From Zoroaster sp. YZ-2022 (taxonomy: Eukaryota; Echinodermata; Asteroidea; Forcipulatida; Zoroasteridae), in contig CM055816.1 of assembly GCA_029582265.1 (NCBI GenBank), positions 31,292,366 through 31,356,365 of the forward strand: 64,000 nucleotides of DNA, read 5' to 3'. How positions within the stretch are numbered: the stretch's first letter is position 1; every line of letters starts with the position of its first letter. The position numbers were made by a program, and so were the translations under genes. Below are positions 1 through 11,820 of the stretch, one piece after another. The notes below the pieces were generated by a model. That model saw only the letters and a program-made list of their open reading frames with translations. It did no database searches and was not told the DNA's origin.

Positions 1-133
1 TTGTGGAGGAGGAGTGGTAACACAATTTATTTTTACTTGGCCAAAATGACGTCATAAAAAAAAATAAAAAAAATAAAATAAAAAAATGAAATTTGGCCAT
101 CAAAAAAAAACATATGGCAATCCTCCTCCACAA
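1..133. repeat. Short foldback repeat with 13-bp inverted ends
   Basis: The first 13 bases (TTGTGGAGGAGGA) recur as the exact reverse complement at 121-133. A weaker inner pair built on TTGGCCA lies inside, around an A-rich centre and a TGACGTCA palindrome. It could be a small MITE or foldback remnant. No target duplication can be checked because the window starts here. Confidence 0.4.
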
Positions 134-139
134 TGTGCA

Positions 140-335
140 AATTCCTCCTCAAACTGCAGACAAACTCCTCAGTTTAAAAACTCCTCAAACTGCAGTATTT
201 TTGTCTGCCGTTTGTCTGCAGTGGAGGAATGAGGTGGTGCCATTACAAACTACACATCCCACCACTGCACACAACTGCAGACAAACTCCTCAAACTGCAG
301 ACAAACTGCAGACAAACTGCAGACTGCACCGCCTC
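140..335. repeat. CTGCAGACAAACT-type short repeats
   Basis: The words CTGCAGACAAACT and CTCCTCAAACTGCAG recur irregularly across this stretch. The repeats begin where the LINE reverse-transcriptase reading frame loses family similarity, so they mark the truncated 3' side of the element or the DNA it was broken into. Confidence 0.5.
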
Positions 336-364
336 AATGTTGGTCGTAATACGGCACACATACT

Positions 365-1807
365 ACTGTCGACTAACATTTCTTGGAGTTCGCTTAATAC
401 ATTGGGAGGACATGTAAGGACAGATATGCAGTGAAAGATTTTGGATGCGGCGAGTTGGTTCGCGATGAGAATTTTTCCTTTAAGAGACAGTGTAGAAGAG
501 AGAGGTTTCCAATTGGCGAGAGTTTTTGAGAGTTTATTTTTAGAGGCAGACCAGTTTTGTTGAGTGTACGTGTTATTGTTTCCAAAGTGAACTCCAAGAA
601 ATTGCAACCCCTGGTTATTCCATTGAAAGCCCAGGGGTGCGTCAGTTCGTCCGGTCCAACGTCCGACCCATAGTCCCTTGGATTTTTGAAAGTTGAGGGA
701 GGCAGCAGAGGATCTGTGAAATAAGTCATACACCCTTTCGAGTATTTTAAAGCCATGGTCGGAGGTGATAAAAACGGTAACATCGTCTGCATAAGCAGAG
801 ACCGAGCAGTAAGTATCCGTGTCTGGTAGAAGAAAACTATGACCAGAAAGACTTTTCCGAAGGGCATTCAAGAAAGGCTCAATGGCTATTGAGTACAGTA
901 GCCTGGAGAGCGGACAACCTTGCCGAATGCCTTTATTGAATGAAAGGATGCGGTTAGTGAACCGCAACCTTAAGGTGGCTCTCGGCGCCACTGCACAAAG
1001 ATTAATGTAGGAAAGGAATGATACTGAAGCCCATGGCTCTCATTACATTTAATAGGTAGCCGTGGTCAACGTTGTCAAAGGCTTTCCTCTGATCAAGGTT
1101 GACCACGGCTAGCTGTAGATCGTAAAAAATTACAAAACTCTATTGTGTCACGAATGAGATTAAGATTATTGTAAATGGTACGCCCGGGAGTACAATAGGA
1201 TTGATCCTCCCGGACGACCGAATTGATACACTGTTTAAGCCTGTTGGCAAGCAACTTGGCAAAGATTTTATAATCGGTATTCAACACTGGATACAGGGCG
1301 CCAGTTGGAAATGTCAAGAAGATCGCCCTTTTTGGGGATGAGAGTTATAACAGCTTTGTGAAAGGAGGCAGGGAGGGTATCAGAGTGAATGGAGGAATTG
1401 AGAACTTCTAAGAGATCGGACTTAAACAGGGACCAGAAGGAGAGAAAGAATTCAGAGGTTAGTCCATCGAGGCCGGGGGTTTTGTTTTTGCCAAGTTGCT
1501 TGACAACAGCATTCAATTCGTCCGGACACAAAAGAGCATCGAGGTCATCTGCATCCGAACTATCAAGTTTAGATAAATCACTGACAAGAGACTCGAGGGC
1601 GCTCTCGTCAGTTGGGACACTAGCATAAAGATCTTCGTAAATGAAAGTTCGACAGTGTGTTTTGATTTCAGGATTATCATTACATCCCGAGGACAGCCGG
1701 ATACTAGACATGGTTTTAGATTGCGAGTTATTTTGTCGAGATTGAAAAGTAGGAGGAGCTGGTGTCCACTTCTGTGAATGTGTTGACGAGATCTGATGAT
1801 TAAACAC
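365..1807 (-). pseudogene. LINE ORF2 C-terminal part: reverse transcriptase (broken)
   Basis: RT blocks appear in order but in different frames. 1300-1807 holds the LGKNKTPGLDGLTSEFF and AVITLIPKKGD..NWRPVS blocks. 1093-1317 holds NTDYKIFAKLLANRLK. Near 1050-1115 is the catalytic motif LDQRKAFDNVDHGYL. 365-991 holds GIRQGCPLS, the SAYADDVTVF box and LSLKGKILIANQL. Frame changes fall near 1290, 1125 and 1005. Similarity ends near 365 after LQEMLVD, so the C-terminal region and 3' UTR are missing. RT fingers and palm are recognisable but cannot be translated as one protein. Confidence 0.85.
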
Positions 1808-1837
1808 TCCTGAGCCTCATTTTTTAAAGATGAATAT

Positions 1838-2920
1838 TCAATTCTTTACGTTGTTTATCGAGTAAGTTTTTAGTTTCTGGGAGATGTCTGGCGTAGACTG
1901 AAGCCGCTCGATATTAGAATTTATGTTTTGGAAAATTTTCCGTTTTCTTTGGCGACTCGAGAAGAGTAGCTTATCGTTAATTGTTTTGTTGGGTTTACAA
2001 AAGTCCCACCATTTTCCAATGTTGGAAAAATTGGTTTTCTCGAGTCGCCAGTTAGTCCAGAAAGAGGTGAGTATGTCGCGGTAGTTCATATCAGTAAGAA
2101 GAGAATTATTGAAGTGCCAATAGGCACTTCCTTTCTTGTGAAAAGAGGGAAAATGAAAAAAAAGACTGACGGAGGAATGATCTGAGAGGGAGCAGGGAAT
2201 AATTTGACAAGACCGGATGAAGGAAACGAGATTGAGTGGAGCGTAGAAGCGGTCTAGCCTGGCCTTGGAGACGCGCGCGGGATCGTTGGCGTACATCCTG
2301 AACCAGGTGAAACTTTTCTCGCTCGGATTCAGCCTACGCCAGACATCGTACAATGAATGATTATTTAAGGAATTTCTGAGAGCCATGGAGATTTGGGGAC
2401 GATGCTCGGTCAGCTTATGCAGACGGTCCATATTAGGATCGTCAGTACAGTTGAAATCACCTCCGACAATAATGACGTCATCGCTATTGTATTGTGAAGA
2501 ATGTGTGTTAAGGGCATCGATAGCTTTTGAGGCAAAGACATTTGATTCGGGGATGAGTACATTGTATATGTTATAAAACACGTCATTTATTTTGATTTTG
2601 ATATGATGAATGTATTCCTTGAATACAACACCGGAGGTTCCGACATCAATGTTGGATTTTACGAGAGTCGTCACTCCTGAGCCAGGGGATGACCCGGGGA
2701 TACAGAAAGGGGTATAATTAGACCAGTTTTTCCAGCATGGACAGTGTGAGGAGAGAGAGTAGGTTTCTTGAAGGAGAATGACGTCATAAGACGGAGAAAG
2801 TTGGTTAAAATACGATTTAAAAGAAGCATTGCGAGTGGTTTGGGTGCAACCTCCGGTGTTGAGGGTAATTAGCGAAAACGTCATTATGAGGGGGAAAAAG
2901 GTGTAAGACCTAAAATCCAT
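1838..2920 (-). pseudogene. LINE ORF2 N-terminal part: APE-type endonuclease
   Basis: The open frame starts at an ATG (2918-2920), or at a second ATG 12 codons in, just before the family-like ITLNTGG strand. Visible APE motifs are N in LNTGG, the catalytic E in ILLQETYS, the GGDFNCT loop and the terminal SLSDHSSV with the catalytic D-H pair. This domain nicks target DNA to prime reverse transcription. The frame ends at 1838, close to where the RT linker begins in another frame, so endonuclease and RT are now separated by stop and frameshift. The endonuclease itself looks intact. Confidence 0.85.
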
Positions 2921-2936
2921 GAGGAAAAAATAAAAG

Positions 2937-4641
2937 TTAAGATTCTAGTTTTTTGATCAGTTTCTTGATCCTCTGCTGCGTGCAATTTTGGAAAAGGGGG
3001 CAGTTTCTGAGAGGTTTTAGTTGCCGGACAAGTCCAGGGACGTTCTGAGTGAATTTACGGGCTATTTCATGAGGTCTTCTTTGGCTTTTGACAGAGTTGA
3101 GGAAGTCAACAAGTTGTTTGTGATTAAGAGGTTGGGTGTGGGTTGGGAGGACTTCAGGAAAGTCTTCCTGAGAGTCCTCCACGAAAACCGAGTCATCCGT
3201 TGCATCAACTGTGGAGGGACTGGAAGGGGTAGGTGAGGGGGTGGAGGGGGTGGAGAGGATGGGGGATGGGGTGGGGGTGGGGTTGGGGGAGGGAGTGGTT
3301 CGGGTGGAGGACTACGGAAAAGTGCAGGGGCAGGGATTGGAGACACAGGTGGGGGAAAACGGATTGACTGGGAGTAGAAAAAACTGGGCTCTGTGAATCA
3401 AGGACTTGGGATAGCGTGGGAGTTTGGGAGTTTGGGATTTAGGAGTGGAAAAGGGTTTTGTCTTCTTTTGCAGTTTCCGATGGGGGGTGGGAGAGTTCAG
3501 TGGGACGAGCTTGGGTCGAGTACTAGTCGGGTTGGGGGACAGTTTGCGTTTGGTCACAACTTCGGAGAAGAGTCTGGTGGGAGCGGGAGGGGTACCCCAG
3601 ATGAGGGTGGACGTGTCCATGCCCTCGGCGGCGTCCGACGCCGGACCACGCCCAGGAGACGGGCACACGGGCGGGGCAGCCGCCCCCGCCGAAGTGGTAG
3701 CCGCCCCGGAAGAGGGGGCGGCCGCAACCAACGAGGAGGCAGCCCCGGACGAGGTCCCGATCCCAGACGAAGCCCGCGCCCCAGACGAGGTCCCAGCCCC
3801 GGCCTCAAACGAGGCCCGGGCCCAAGACCCCGCCCGAGTCCCCGACTCTGAAGCAGCCGGAGACACAGCCCCAGCAGCCGCCGATAGCACGGTAGATTTT
3901 GAGGAGGGATTCTTGGGTGGGTGTTTTGGGTCGGATTTTTTGCTGTGGAGGAAGACTGGTGGGGGATTGAGTGGGTTTTCAGGCTGGGGATTGTCATCTT
4001 TGGGCTTTTTGCAGGTTCGGCTAATGTGGCCGAACTCTCCACAGTTGAAGCAACGGGGTGACCCGGTAGATAGAAAAACACGGTAGTTAACCCCGGTGTA
4101 GGTGAAATTGATATGGTCATGGGGAACTACACCGGGGTTGAGAAGGACCTGGACATGTCGGCGGAAAGACATTACATGGGACAACTGTTTGTGTTTTAGA
4201 CCAAGGGGGATGGGACGGATCGACGACACTATTTTACAAAAATCAGAGATATTATGGGCTAGGACTGCATTTGGAATTTCAGGAACACGTTGGAGAGGGT
4301 GAGCCGGGTAGTGGGTTGGACCAGGGACAAGCTCGAGGAAAAGAGCCGCCGTGTGCCAGTCCTGAAGCGACTGCATCAGCGCCATCTTCCCTCGAGCGTA
4401 GATAGACCGTAAATTCGATTGTTGGAAATACGGCTGGCTGAAATTACATGTTTGTCGGTAATGAATTGGCAAAGCTGTCAAGGTATTCATGAAGGGGGAC
4501 GCGATCGATTGCTTTAAACGCAACCCCATTGTTCCTGGTGACTCCAACAAAAGGATCTTCACCAGGAACAATGGGCCTGGGACGCCCACCCTCTCCAACG
4601 GTTGAGTGACTCACTGAGGGTTGTTCCGCCTGACTGGCCAT
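2937..4641 (-). pseudogene. LINE ORF1: Tx1-type RNA-binding protein with CCHC knuckle (frameshifted)
   Basis: ORF1 proteins of Tx1 elements bind element RNA. The likely start is the ATG at 4639-4641 (MASQAEQPSV). The reading frame changes near 4440-4590, runs open to about 3312, shifts in the proline-rich stretch at 3200-3340, and returns for the C-terminus at 2937-3182. A single zinc knuckle, CFNCGEFGHISRTC, is encoded near 4020-4060. Between knuckle and C-terminus lies a low-complexity Ala/Gly/Pro segment (about 3550-3890) that is very GC-rich. The C-terminal block ends in a basic RIKKLIKKL helix typical of Tx1 ORF1. At least three frameshifts make it non-functional. Confidence 0.75.
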
Positions 4642-4848
4642 GATGACCAGCCAGCACCCCAGGAGCACTACGAAAGACCAAATTTTACACACAAAATAAC
4701 ACTAAAAAAGGGAATTTTACACGGTGAGCGAGGTCTAGTAGGGTCTATATACACTATACAACAAGATATGCAAAAAAACAGAAGTAAAAATGGTTATATA
4801 AGCGTAATATCATGTACTTACTCGGAGCTCGATGGAACACACGTCCGC

Positions 4849-4915
<67 letters not shown>

Positions 4916-4917
4916 AT
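4849..4917. repeat. (AAAT)n microsatellite
   Basis: About 17 uninterrupted tetranucleotide units, upstream (5' side) of the minus-strand LINE. Confidence 0.95.
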
Positions 4918-5765
4918 ATCATCAGATCCTCTTTAAAGGCACAATTAGTGCGTTTATTCGTGGATTCATTTATTCATGGATTCATGTCATGCATTAGTTG
5001 GCAGATCGGTGTAGCCAGCGGGCTAGTTATCAGATTGTACCGTGTTTCCCCTTTCATTTACCCTACAGCTTGGATTCACACTGTCTTCAGCTAATAGTAA
5101 TACACCATTACAATCATTGAACACTCCTGGCATTCTAAAGATAAATAAATTAGAATTGCTATTTTGGGGGGTCACCAAGTAATAAACTTAAATAAACACA
5201 AAACGAATAATGCCATAGTAATTATCAAGTTTTGAATTGGTCACGTACGTGAAAGTTGGGTTCAGTATGATGAACGACAACATCGTCCCCAGGATGTTCC
5301 TGTAGTTTATGTATAGCTCGTACCCACTGGTCTCTCGCAGGGGACGGTTTCAATATACAAAAATATTGGATATGCAAATTAGGCGATAGACTGATACTGT
5401 TGTTGAATTGTGTTAGCTGCAGTGGGGAGGCCAGGACTAGGCTATTTAATTTATTTCATTAATATTTCAGTAAAATCACTCATCCAAACATTTTATGTGC
5501 TAAACAAATTAATATATATAGGCATTAATTAATAAAGGCAAAATTTGTATTTTGTTTCCTCGAAACATTAAAACAATTCAGGTTGGGACTGTCTATTAGT
5601 GAATAATTTTATCTTTTTGAGGAAACCAAAAAACAGATAAAGCTGAGCCTAATCAAGTTTCTGTCAACCAATAAGGTGATACATGGTAAATCACCATTCA
5701 GCAGTGACTTCACTTTGACCAATCAGTGCTTTACGCATGCAATCCTTTGGATCACAAACATTCAA
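4918..5765. other. Upstream region of the PAN/fibrinogen gene, no other gene seen
   Basis: AT-rich sequence without a convincing open frame. It carries short AT runs and precedes the TATA box of the lectin-like gene. I see no repeat family shared with the rest of the window. Confidence 0.6.
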
Positions 5766-5771
5766 TATAAA
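5766..5771 (+). promoter_or_regulatory. TATA box of the PAN/fibrinogen gene
   Basis: TATAAA in the context TTCAATATAAACACTC lies about 190 nt before the first ATG. Transcription would start about 30 nt downstream, near 5795-5800, giving a 5' UTR of roughly 160 nt. Confidence 0.6.
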
Positions 5772-5956
5772 CACTCATCGGTCGAAGCTGTGTTACATTT
5801 CTACATTACGCCGTGTGCAGTATAGTCGTGTTTCAATCGAACAGTTGGTCGACCGATGATACCGAAATACTTGATTGAATAAAAACTGATAGTTCTACTT
5901 ATTTAATTGGATTTACATTGAAACGTTTTCACCCATATACAAACAATACATTGAAG

Positions 5957-6979
5957 ATGACGCAGCAAATACTCTTGATGTGCGTACTCCATTTCAAAAT
6001 GATGTTCGTGTTTATAGTACCACTGATATCACAAGCGATAAGTTTGGGAAGTCAATGTGGTGGGCTTGCAAACGAATATCTCTCCGCAGATAACCGGGCA
6101 CTGAAAAACTTCACGTATGCCAAGAAAACTGTACCCTATTACGTCATGTGCGGACGAGACTGTAACATGGATAAGAACTGTAAGTCATTTAACTTCTATA
6201 AATGCAATAAACTGTGTGAGTTAAATAACTCCACAAGGGCTGAGTATCCTGAATCATTCGTTGAAGATCAAGCGAGTGTGTACTTCGATGAAAATGAAGA
6301 CACACCTCTCTTCTCATTGCCTGAGATTGATCGCTACAGAAGTTGTAAAGGGCTAATGGAGGCAGGTTACGGCACAAGTGGTGTCTACAAGATCTACCCA
6401 GACGGATTCTGCTGTGGTCTCAAAGTCTATTGTGAAATGGACATTGACGGCGGCGGATGGATTGTGTTTCAGCGCAGAGAGGACGGCAGTATTGAATTTT
6501 ATCGTGACTGGAGTGAGTATAAGTCTGGCTTCGGTGATCTAAGCGGGGAGCATTGGTTAGGGAATGATAACTTGGTGAGTCTGACATCTGATAAATCACA
6601 CGGGACATGGGACCTCCGCATAGATCTCACAGATTGGAGTGACGATAGGGCATTCGCGAAATACACGGATTTCCAAATCACTGGTGAGAAGTACACACTG
6701 AATTATGGCGACTACGATGTGAGCAGCACTGCTGGTGACTCTCTTTGGTATCACAAGGGAATGCACTTCTCAACAAAGGATAATGACAATGATGCGGATG
6801 TGGGGAATTGTGCACAATCCTATGAAGGAGCCTGGTGGTTTAAAAGCTGTTACCATTCTCACTTAAATGGTCATTATGGGCAGTATCAGGGTACCAAAGG
6901 CATTGTGTGGGTTTACTGGCATAACAACCACAATCCTCTCAAAGCATCCATCATGAAAATGCGTGAAACAGACATGTAA
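5957..6979 (+). CDS. Secreted PAN/apple + fibrinogen-related domain protein (ficolin/ryncolin-like)
   Basis: Predicted secreted pattern-recognition or adhesion protein of 340 residues. The open frame extends further upstream, but the first ATG is at 5957 in good context (GAAGATGA). Residues 1-29 form a hydrophobic signal peptide. Residues about 34-110 form a PAN/apple-like module with a Cys pattern including MCGRDC and CNKLCELN. Residues 130-338 are a fibrinogen-related domain: YCEMDIDGGGWIVFQRREDG, the Ca2+ loop DNDNDADVGNCA, and the GAWWFKSC..SHLNG pocket. The usual SNLNG is SHLNG here, which may alter ligand choice. The CDS is a single exon with its own TATA box and poly(A) signal, so it looks functional. 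The ligand cannot be inferred. Confidence 0.9.
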   Translation: MTQQILLMCVLHFKMMFVFIVPLISQAISLGSQCGGLANEYLSADNRALKNFTYAKKTVPYYVMCGRDCNMDKNCKSFNFYKCNKLCELNNSTRAEYPESFVEDQASVYFDENEDTPLFSLPEIDRYRSCKGLMEAGYGTSGVYKIYPDGFCCGLKVYCEMDIDGGGWIVFQRREDGSIEFYRDWSEYKSGFGDLSGEHWLGNDNLVSLTSDKSHGTWDLRIDLTDWSDDRAFAKYTDFQITGEKYTLNYGDYDVSSTAGDSLWYHKGMHFSTKDNDNDADVGNCAQSYEGAWWFKSCYHSHLNGHYGQYQGTKGIVWVYWHNNHNPLKASIMKMRETDM

Positions 6980-7137
6980 GTACACTAATTAACATTACTG
7001 GAAACATACTGGAAAAACAGAATATAAAATAGTAGTTTTATTTGGCGGTCAAAAACATAAATATGTGTGTTTCCCGTCTACCCACAATCACCAAACACAT
7101 CACGCCTACCTTTATCATTTAATTACAAATAATTATA

Positions 7138-7143
7138 AATAAA
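7138..7143 (+). terminator. Poly(A) signal AATAAA
   Basis: First canonical AATAAA, about 160 nt after the stop codon of the PAN/fibrinogen gene, in an AT-rich 3' flank. Confidence 0.55.
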
Positions 7144-7225
7144 TATATCATATGTTATTATAGGCCTTATATTTTGTGTTTAGGCCAAAAAGGTGTGTTT
7201 TTTACCCTATTTATTTGTTTACAAA

Positions 7226-7284
7226 TAATAATAATGATGATGATGATGATGATGATAATGATTGTGATGATGATGATGATGATG
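7226..7284. repeat. (ATG/ATA)n trinucleotide microsatellite
   Basis: Imperfect GAT/AAT triplet repeat just after the PAN/fibrinogen gene. Confidence 0.9.
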
Positions 7285-10130
7285 GGAGCTGAAAAGGGTA
7301 TCCATTTATACCCACCTTATTTTTTATAATTATAAATGGAAACACTTAATATTTTGGTCTTAGTTTTGAAAACCTCATATTGAAAGCTAGTTCAGTTTAT
7401 TTATTTATTTTTAATATTAAAAAAAAAACGACTTAATAAACTGTTTCACCATTTCGGAAAATTAAATCTCTTGAGATTAACAATATAATTGATAGCCTTG
7501 ACCAAGTCGCATCGGAACGGTTTGGTCGCGTAATTTTGCCCCACAGTGCATGAATCCATATGTATACACACTGTATGTACATGTATAATTATGTAAATAC
7601 AGACAATGACCACTCGTTGGATAGATGTACATGTATGTGTCCTGTACAATGTATGTGTGTTATGTATATTATATGAAATGAAATGCACAGTGTATGCTGA
7701 ATTTCTCTAGCCAGAAATCGGTACGGGATGGAGATACCGTACGATAACAGCCTTGGTCAACGCTATATAATTGATAAAGATTGGATATGGATAACGAGAA
7801 ATTAAGTGAATGAATGCATTGATGATGCAGTTGGATTCATTGCTCTTCAAAATAATGGCACCTACGATAGACTGTTTAACAATGGTTTTACAATGTCAGT
7901 GGTTTTACAATGTCACTAACAATAAGGTTGATACATTTCTTACTAAATAGGAAAATATAACTGTACCGGACTTGCCAGTAAAATAGCGAATCATTTGGGA
8001 CACGTATATTTAAAAAATAATAATGTTCTCATCACTTTGGACATTAAGATAGAAGTTTAAATATAAAGTTATCTTGACTGAATTGAAAGCATTTTATGTT
8101 TGCCACGGTACATTATATCATCAGAAATACATAACACTGAATGAACTTGAGATATTTGTCTTGTTAGTTCACTTAATGAAGTTTTCAAAGCTAGGAATCA
8201 TGAAAAAGGCTTCGACCTTTCAGCGATAAAACAAGAATTCCTTTTGTTTTTCGTAAAATTCCGCACATGCTTTTCTTGGCCGCTGGAAATGTTGTGCGCA
8301 TTTTTGTTTGGTCATATAGAAAAATATATTTGGTGTTTAATTTGTGTGAATGTAATTGTAATTATAAATGTATGCACTGCACTGAAAATGACACAATATT
8401 TGTAAATGTAATCATATTAGTATCGTAAACACTGGCCCGTAGACTGGGGATCTGTATTTGAGAATGAACCCCCCCCCCCGCCTTCCCAGACATGTTGCAC
8501 TTGCTCTGGTGTTAAACCTAAATATACTTTTAAACATCATTGCGACAAATGTGTAATGAGTTCCATTGGAAAACAAATCTGCAATGTAAGTGTACACCTT
8601 TGCAAATAACACCCGATTACATGATTACTAAAATATAATCTAAAAACTTACTTTATGTGAAGTCATTTGCTCGTACCAAACATCTAGAGAAATTATTCAA
8701 TCTGAGATTCTGTAAAACGTGAGAAATGTATTACAAATTTAGAATGGATCCATTTTCTACATTTGAATACATGCAAACAAATCTGATAACGTGTTCGCTA
8801 TTTTCTCGTTAACGACGAGAATAAACTCAAACTTTCACATTTATTTTATTGTATAAATATCTCTACATTCTTATAAAGTATGGGTGCATTTCTAGACATA
8901 TTACTAATAGTGTTGTATACAATCTCTTTAAGCCATCCCATCCCTTATTTTCAAACTAGTCTACGGGTCTAAATCATATATTATGAATGGTGTGTTTAGC
9001 TTTGTTTAGTGGATTTTACTTACTACCGAAAAAGGTTAATACTAAAATGTGAACAAATAACAGACCATGTCAACAAAATATTAATTAAGGTGATCGTCCT
9101 TGCTCAACCTAATGGATTAGGCCTGACTTGATTTCTGTCATATATTTTATATCCAATAATTGATTAAATAATTGTCTAATAATGAAAAATAGTTCCAATT
9201 GCATCTTCCTCCCAGCATATTCACGATGGATATGAACCGTAAAATAATCCCAGTTGAGTTCAGCCGGACGGTAATTTTTCCCCAAACGAGATTACAGTGA
9301 AAGCAGCATCGTTGTATCTGTATGTGGTGAAAATAAATAAATAAATACAATGAATCAACCCGACCTAATTTTTCGATTTGAAAGGACTATCACTAGTTTA
9401 TTATTTATTACATGGTCTTATTAACAATTAATAATAATAAATACTAAAAAAAACTAAACAAATACAAAAGTACAAAAATTCAAACGAAAAAAAATACGAA
9501 AAAATATGTATATATACAAAAACAAATAAGAGTAATAATACAAAAATTCTTTTACATTCTATTAGCCAGTAATTGTTAGCCAGTGACTCGGGCAAAATGT
9601 TGTGAAATTATATGTCAGCATATCTCTGTCTTATAAATCTTTACTGAAATCTTTTAAATGAATATTTGAATGTATTTGTAGAAGTTACATATATCCTAGT
9701 CTCTTGTCAACAATTACAATCTGTTGAATTCTTCAGACTTTGAAATGTCATTGGCAAAGCACCCGTCAATTGATGTGTTTTCTTTTGTACTCTGATTCAC
9801 GTGAGTGTACATACGGGGAAAATGACTGATGAAAAACAAAACATAAGCAGTCTGCAGAATTTAAGCTGTCTTTGTTGACAATGGATTTGAATTGTTTACA
9901 ATTTACTTAATTTTTATAATTAAAGTCATTAAAAATATTAATATATTCCATGCTTCAAGCGATAATGGTCACTAAAGTTAAACATGTGATTTTAAATGAG
10001 AAACCATTATAAAATAATTATGAATTGATGACGTAATGTCATAAATTCATAACATTTTATATAACCATTCTTATTACCAAACTAAAACAGCATTTCAAAA
10101 TTGAAATATATTTTCCAGGTAAACTCACTT
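7285..10130. other. Non-coding AT-rich region
   Basis: Short open frames here show no codon-like pattern or family motif. A C-run lies near 8470. I see no gene. Confidence 0.55.
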
Positions 10131-10131
10131 T

Positions 10132-10548
10132 GAGCACGGAATATCAATCTTTGAGAACAATCGTTGTAATTAAAGAAAATTGCCTGTACATAACGCATTG
10201 ATGTTATTAATTAGCTGTCAGAGGCCATCCACAATTTCAGACATTTTCAAAGGAGAATAATGGACGTGTTTGGCAATTTTTGTCTTGAAAATGCTGAGTA
10301 CTCAAATGTCAAAAATGTTGGATAGCCTCAATTAAATTAATACTGTTGAAAAACCTGGTTCGAATCAAGTGCAATAAACTGAGTGATAGGAACCGAATAC
10401 AAATGTTTTCTTTCATTTCTGAGTTTGTGTATAAACGAAGTCTTCTAAACTTGACCACGTGACCTGACATATGAGGACAAACGGCGGTTTACAGAGACTA
10501 TAGATAACTAAACCTCTCTCTGACATTATTGAAGGGACATCTAACATA
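10132..10548. repeat. Duplicated block 1, copy A
   Basis: Strongly similar in direct orientation to 14101-14567: CCTGTACATAACGCATTGAT, AGACTATAGATAACTAAA and GAAGGGACATCTAACATAA occur in both, in the same order. Similarity ends at CATAA, exactly where copy B meets the piggyBac end. Confidence 0.8.
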
Positions 10549-10639
10549 ACATTACAAAGGGACACTGTTTAAAAAAATATTTTTCATTTCCAGTTAAGTC
10601 GATAATTTAGTGGACCAGAATAAATTTTCACTAAATTTC

Positions 10640-10870
10640 GACTTGATGCTGAATAGGGAGAGGCGTTGGGTTGGGTGGGAGGAGGAGGAGGTGGGTGGGT
10701 AGGAATGGGGAGGGGTGGGAAGGGGGAGGGGAAAGGGAGATGAAAGGGAAGGAAGGGAGTTATATGGGTAGAGTTTGGGAGGAAGGGAGGGGAGGGGTTT
10801 GGTGGGAAGGAGAGGGGTTTGGTGGGGAGGAGAGGGGTTTGGTGGGAAGGAGAGGGGTTTGGTGGGGCAT
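10640..10870 (+). repeat. Purine-rich, G-rich tract with 21-bp tandem units
   Basis: About 230 nt of nearly uninterrupted purine on the plus strand. Its right half contains about four copies of GGGGTTTGGTGGGAAGGAGAG (10795-10866). The bias and GGG runs give it triplex or G-quadruplex potential. Open frames across it on both strands are compositional artefacts. Confidence 0.7.
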
Positions 10871-11207
10871 CCTACGTCCCAGCTACTCATTTTGGGGGTA
10901 TTTATTTCCCCTTGATATATCGTATTACACGGCATTTGCTACCCTTCCTCTCTCCCCGCCCACCCCTTTCCTCCACTCCGTCTCCTCACAAAAAGAGGGC
11001 GCTGTTTAGATTGGGTGAATTCTTGCAGTTACACAAGATTTACCCATTCTGAAAAGCGCCCTCCTATGTATGCCACACCTCAAAAAGTCCAATGGGGTTT
11101 GAACGTGTTTCCACATGGTCTGATCATTATAATTATCATTCGTGCCCCAATTTGGAAGCAGCAGTGTTAAACCAGTGTTGGATTCCGGCCAAGATCTCTT
11201 GGGGGTG

Positions 11208-11238
11208 TCGGGGGGGGGGGGGTGGGGGTGGGGGTGGT
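11208..11238 (+). repeat. G-run
   Basis: Low-complexity G/T tract with a run of about 13 G followed by GGGGGTG steps. Confidence 0.85.
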
Positions 11239-11820
11239 AAGCACAATAGGAAGGCGCTTGACCCTTCCTCTAGCTACAGGGTATATACAATTACTTCCTA
11301 ACCCCTTCCCTGACCTAGGCAGAGACAAGGGACGACTGTGATCCAGGTGAAAAGCCCGCCCTCTATCGATGGATAATTGTATTGGTCATCCCCCGTCAAA
11401 TCTTTACGGGATATATACCCCCATCCCTCATGAAGATTTGGGCTCCTGCCCATTGTTGTAGATTTTGTTTATCCTAATCGTCAACATTCCAATGACTACC
11501 CTAAACGGATCTTTCTGTCCTAACCCTTCCTGGCCCAACCCACCTCCACCTGCATAAATCAAATCATTTGGGTTTGAAACATTAAAAATATTGTTGTAAA
11601 GAAATTATGAGAAATTAGAAATCATTTTGGACATTTTGAAGGAAATTTCTGAAAATATTAATTTATTTATTTTTAAAAATATCGGTTTGAAAGATTTGTA
11701 AATAATTTGGAGATTTTGAGATTTAATAATTTACGAAAATCTTTCACTCAAAGCTCAAAGTAGGGAGACCAAGTCCTTTTTAAAAGTGATGGTTGGGAAG
11801 TGCCCTCCCCCTCACGGTGC

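Larger units (their letters stand above)
360..4700 (-). mobile_element. Degenerate Tx1-clade (L1-group) non-LTR retrotransposon, 3' truncated
   Basis: Two adjacent minus-strand coding regions form a LINE. ORF1 has a CCHC zinc knuckle; ORF2 has an APE endonuclease followed by a reverse transcriptase. The first RT aspartate lies in a DQRKAFDNVDH motif and the second pair in SAYADDVTVF. DQxKAFDxVDH together with the ORF1 ending RIKKLIKKL fits the Tx1 clade better than CR1 or RTE. ORF1 stops 16 nt before the ORF2 start. Several frameshifts break both ORFs, and the RT stops near the thumb, so the copy is dead. No poly(A) tail or target duplication was identified. Clade assignment is from motif recognition, not a tree. 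Confidence 0.85.

Noticed and set aside
3062..3851. Plus-strand and other-frame proline/glycine/arginine-rich ORFs over the LINE
   Set aside because: Shadows of the GC-rich low-complexity part of LINE ORF1.
5918..5956. Longer N-terminus of the PAN/fibrinogen protein
   Set aside because: The frame extends upstream but begins with TTG; the first ATG is at 5957 with a good context and directly precedes the signal peptide.
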